The notes beneath the pieces were generated by a model, which made no database searches, was not told the origin of the DNA, and saw nothing but the letters and a program-made list of their open reading frames with translations. DNA of 64,000 bases from Clostridiales bacterium (lineage in GTDB: Bacteria > Bacillota > Clostridia > Peptostreptococcales > Anaerovoracaceae), in contig JAAZCE010000017.1 of the NCBI GenBank assembly GCA_012513435.1, positions 1-64,000 of the forward strand, given 5' to 3'. The position numbers and the translations under genes are program-made. Within the stretch, counting starts at the first letter, position 1; each line of letters opens with the position of its first letter. Shown here piece by piece: positions 63,574 to 64,000 of the stretch.

Positions 63574-63609
63574 AATCCACGAGATGCTAGAAGCCTCTTG
63601 TGGATTTTT
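63574..63609 (+). terminator. Intrinsic terminator after the DUF1292 gene
   Basis: AATCCACGAG (63574-63583) pairs with CTTGTGGATT (63597-63606) with one G-T pair, followed by TTT. Confidence 0.75.
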
Positions 63610-63669
63610 GATTTTTGGGAGCTTTCAAGGGCCATACATTTTGTTATAGTATTTTAGTAGGAAATGAGA

Positions 63670-63675
63670 TATAAT
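63670..63675 (+). promoter_or_regulatory. -10 box for the final gene
   Basis: Perfect TATAAT at 63670-63675, 34 nt before the ATG. No good -35 is visible at the usual distance, so the promoter is tentative. Confidence 0.35.
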
Positions 63676-63708
63676 TAGTGTGTCTAACGTTTAATTTGGA
63701 GGATAGAA

Positions 63709-64000
63709 ATGAATAATTACGATATTATCATAGTCGGGGCCGGAGCAAGCGGAGTTTTTATGTCCTATGAATTGGCAAAGCTGGGTACCCATGCGAAGGT
63801 TCTTGTTATAGATAAAGGCGCACCCCTCGAAAACAGAGTATGCCCTATTAAGCTAGGCTCAAAGGTCTGTGTAAAATGCAATCCATGCCACATTATGAAC
63901 GGATACGGTGGTGCGGGAACTCTTTCCGACGGAAAGTATAACATAACAACTCAGTTTGGAGGAGACCTTCATGCTTATGTAGGTACAGAGGAAGCTCTGG
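63709..64000 (+). CDS. FAD-dependent oxidoreductase (5' part; cut by window edge)
   Basis: The first 97 residues are visible: NNYDIIIVGAGASGVFMSYE is an N-terminal FAD-binding GxGxxG fold, ending VLVIDKG. Then come a cysteine-rich segment (RVCPIKLGSKVCVKCNPCH) and GYGGAGTLSDGKYN. This pattern resembles the COG2509 group of uncharacterised FAD-dependent dehydrogenases. TTTGGAGGA lies 5-6 nt upstream of the ATG. The remainder lies outside the window. Confidence 0.75.
   Translation, partial: MNNYDIIIVGAGASGVFMSYELAKLGTHAKVLVIDKGAPLENRVCPIKLGSKVCVKCNPCHIMNGYGGAGTLSDGKYNITTQFGGDLHAYVGTEEAL

Overview
The window looks like a chromosomal segment from a spore-forming, anaerobic member of the Firmicutes (Clostridia). 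The reasons are a full-length SpoIVA spore-coat ATPase with a sigma-E-like promoter, a type II thymidine kinase, a PASTA-domain Ser/Thr kinase, aspartate-ammonia ligase AsnA, meso-diaminopimelate dehydrogenase, a FeoA-FeoB fusion, PreT/PreA, strong AGGAGG-type ribosome sites, occasional TTG/GTG starts, and frequent AGA/AGG and ATA codons. A placement near Anaerovoracaceae / Eubacteriales family XIII is only a guess. Nothing looks like a phage, an insertion sequence or a CRISPR array; almost everything is ordinary chromosomal metabolism and information processing.

Layout. Positions 1-950 hold a tRNA array (Gln partial, Lys, Ser-TGA, Ser-GCT, Trp, Pro, Met/CAT, Phe). A 151-bp structured insert follows tRNA-Ser(TGA) and ends in a second copy of that tRNA's 3' end. 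Positions 1.1-4.8 kb hold a small membrane protein, tdk, a radical SAM protein on the minus strand, queH and asnA. Positions 4.8-14.4 kb are a housekeeping run: priA-def-fmt-metallopeptidase-rsmB-PP2C-PASTA kinase-rsgA-rpe. Positions 14.4-24.9 kb hold plsX-rnc-smc-ftsY-der-plsY-gpsA-miaB, tightly packed and often overlapping. spoIVA and an MFS transporter follow. Positions 27.9-34.9 kb are a histidine operon hisZ-G-C-B-H-A-F-IE-K that lacks hisD.

Positions 35.4-39.6 kb are a lysine/DAP operon (ddh-lysA-dapA-dapB). It is preceded by a ~200-nt leader with a short reading frame, competing hairpins and an intrinsic terminator. Positions 39.65-44 kb are an arginine operon (argC-J-B-D) under a textbook ARG box. 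Positions 44-50.3 kb are a catabolic cluster: a LacI-family regulator, a dihydroorotate/dihydropyrimidine dehydrogenase-like Fe-S protein lacking the usual catalytic Cys, an M20 carbamoylase-type amidohydrolase, preT and preA. Positions 50.3-56.2 kb hold a fluoride channel, a PAP2 phosphatase, a D-2-hydroxyacid dehydrogenase, rdgB, a YihY-family protein and feoAB. Positions 56.3-59.9 kb are a serine cluster (serA divergent from serC and an ApgM-family phosphomutase). The window closes with a D,D-carboxypeptidase, uvrC, a DUF1292 protein and the start of a flavoprotein.

How the genes work together. Three amino-acid pathways each have a visible control region: ARG box for arg, leader attenuator for lysine/DAP, and a promoter plus perfect hairpin for his. 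The 44-50 kb cluster is the most accessory-like region and the best candidate for something not fully described. It pairs one NAD(P)H-side flavoprotein (PreT) with two different Fe-S dehydrogenase subunits and an amidohydrolase, but has no dihydropyrimidinase. Coordinates for CDS starts were chosen from ribosome sites and family N-termini rather than from the longest frame; the reasons are given per entry.
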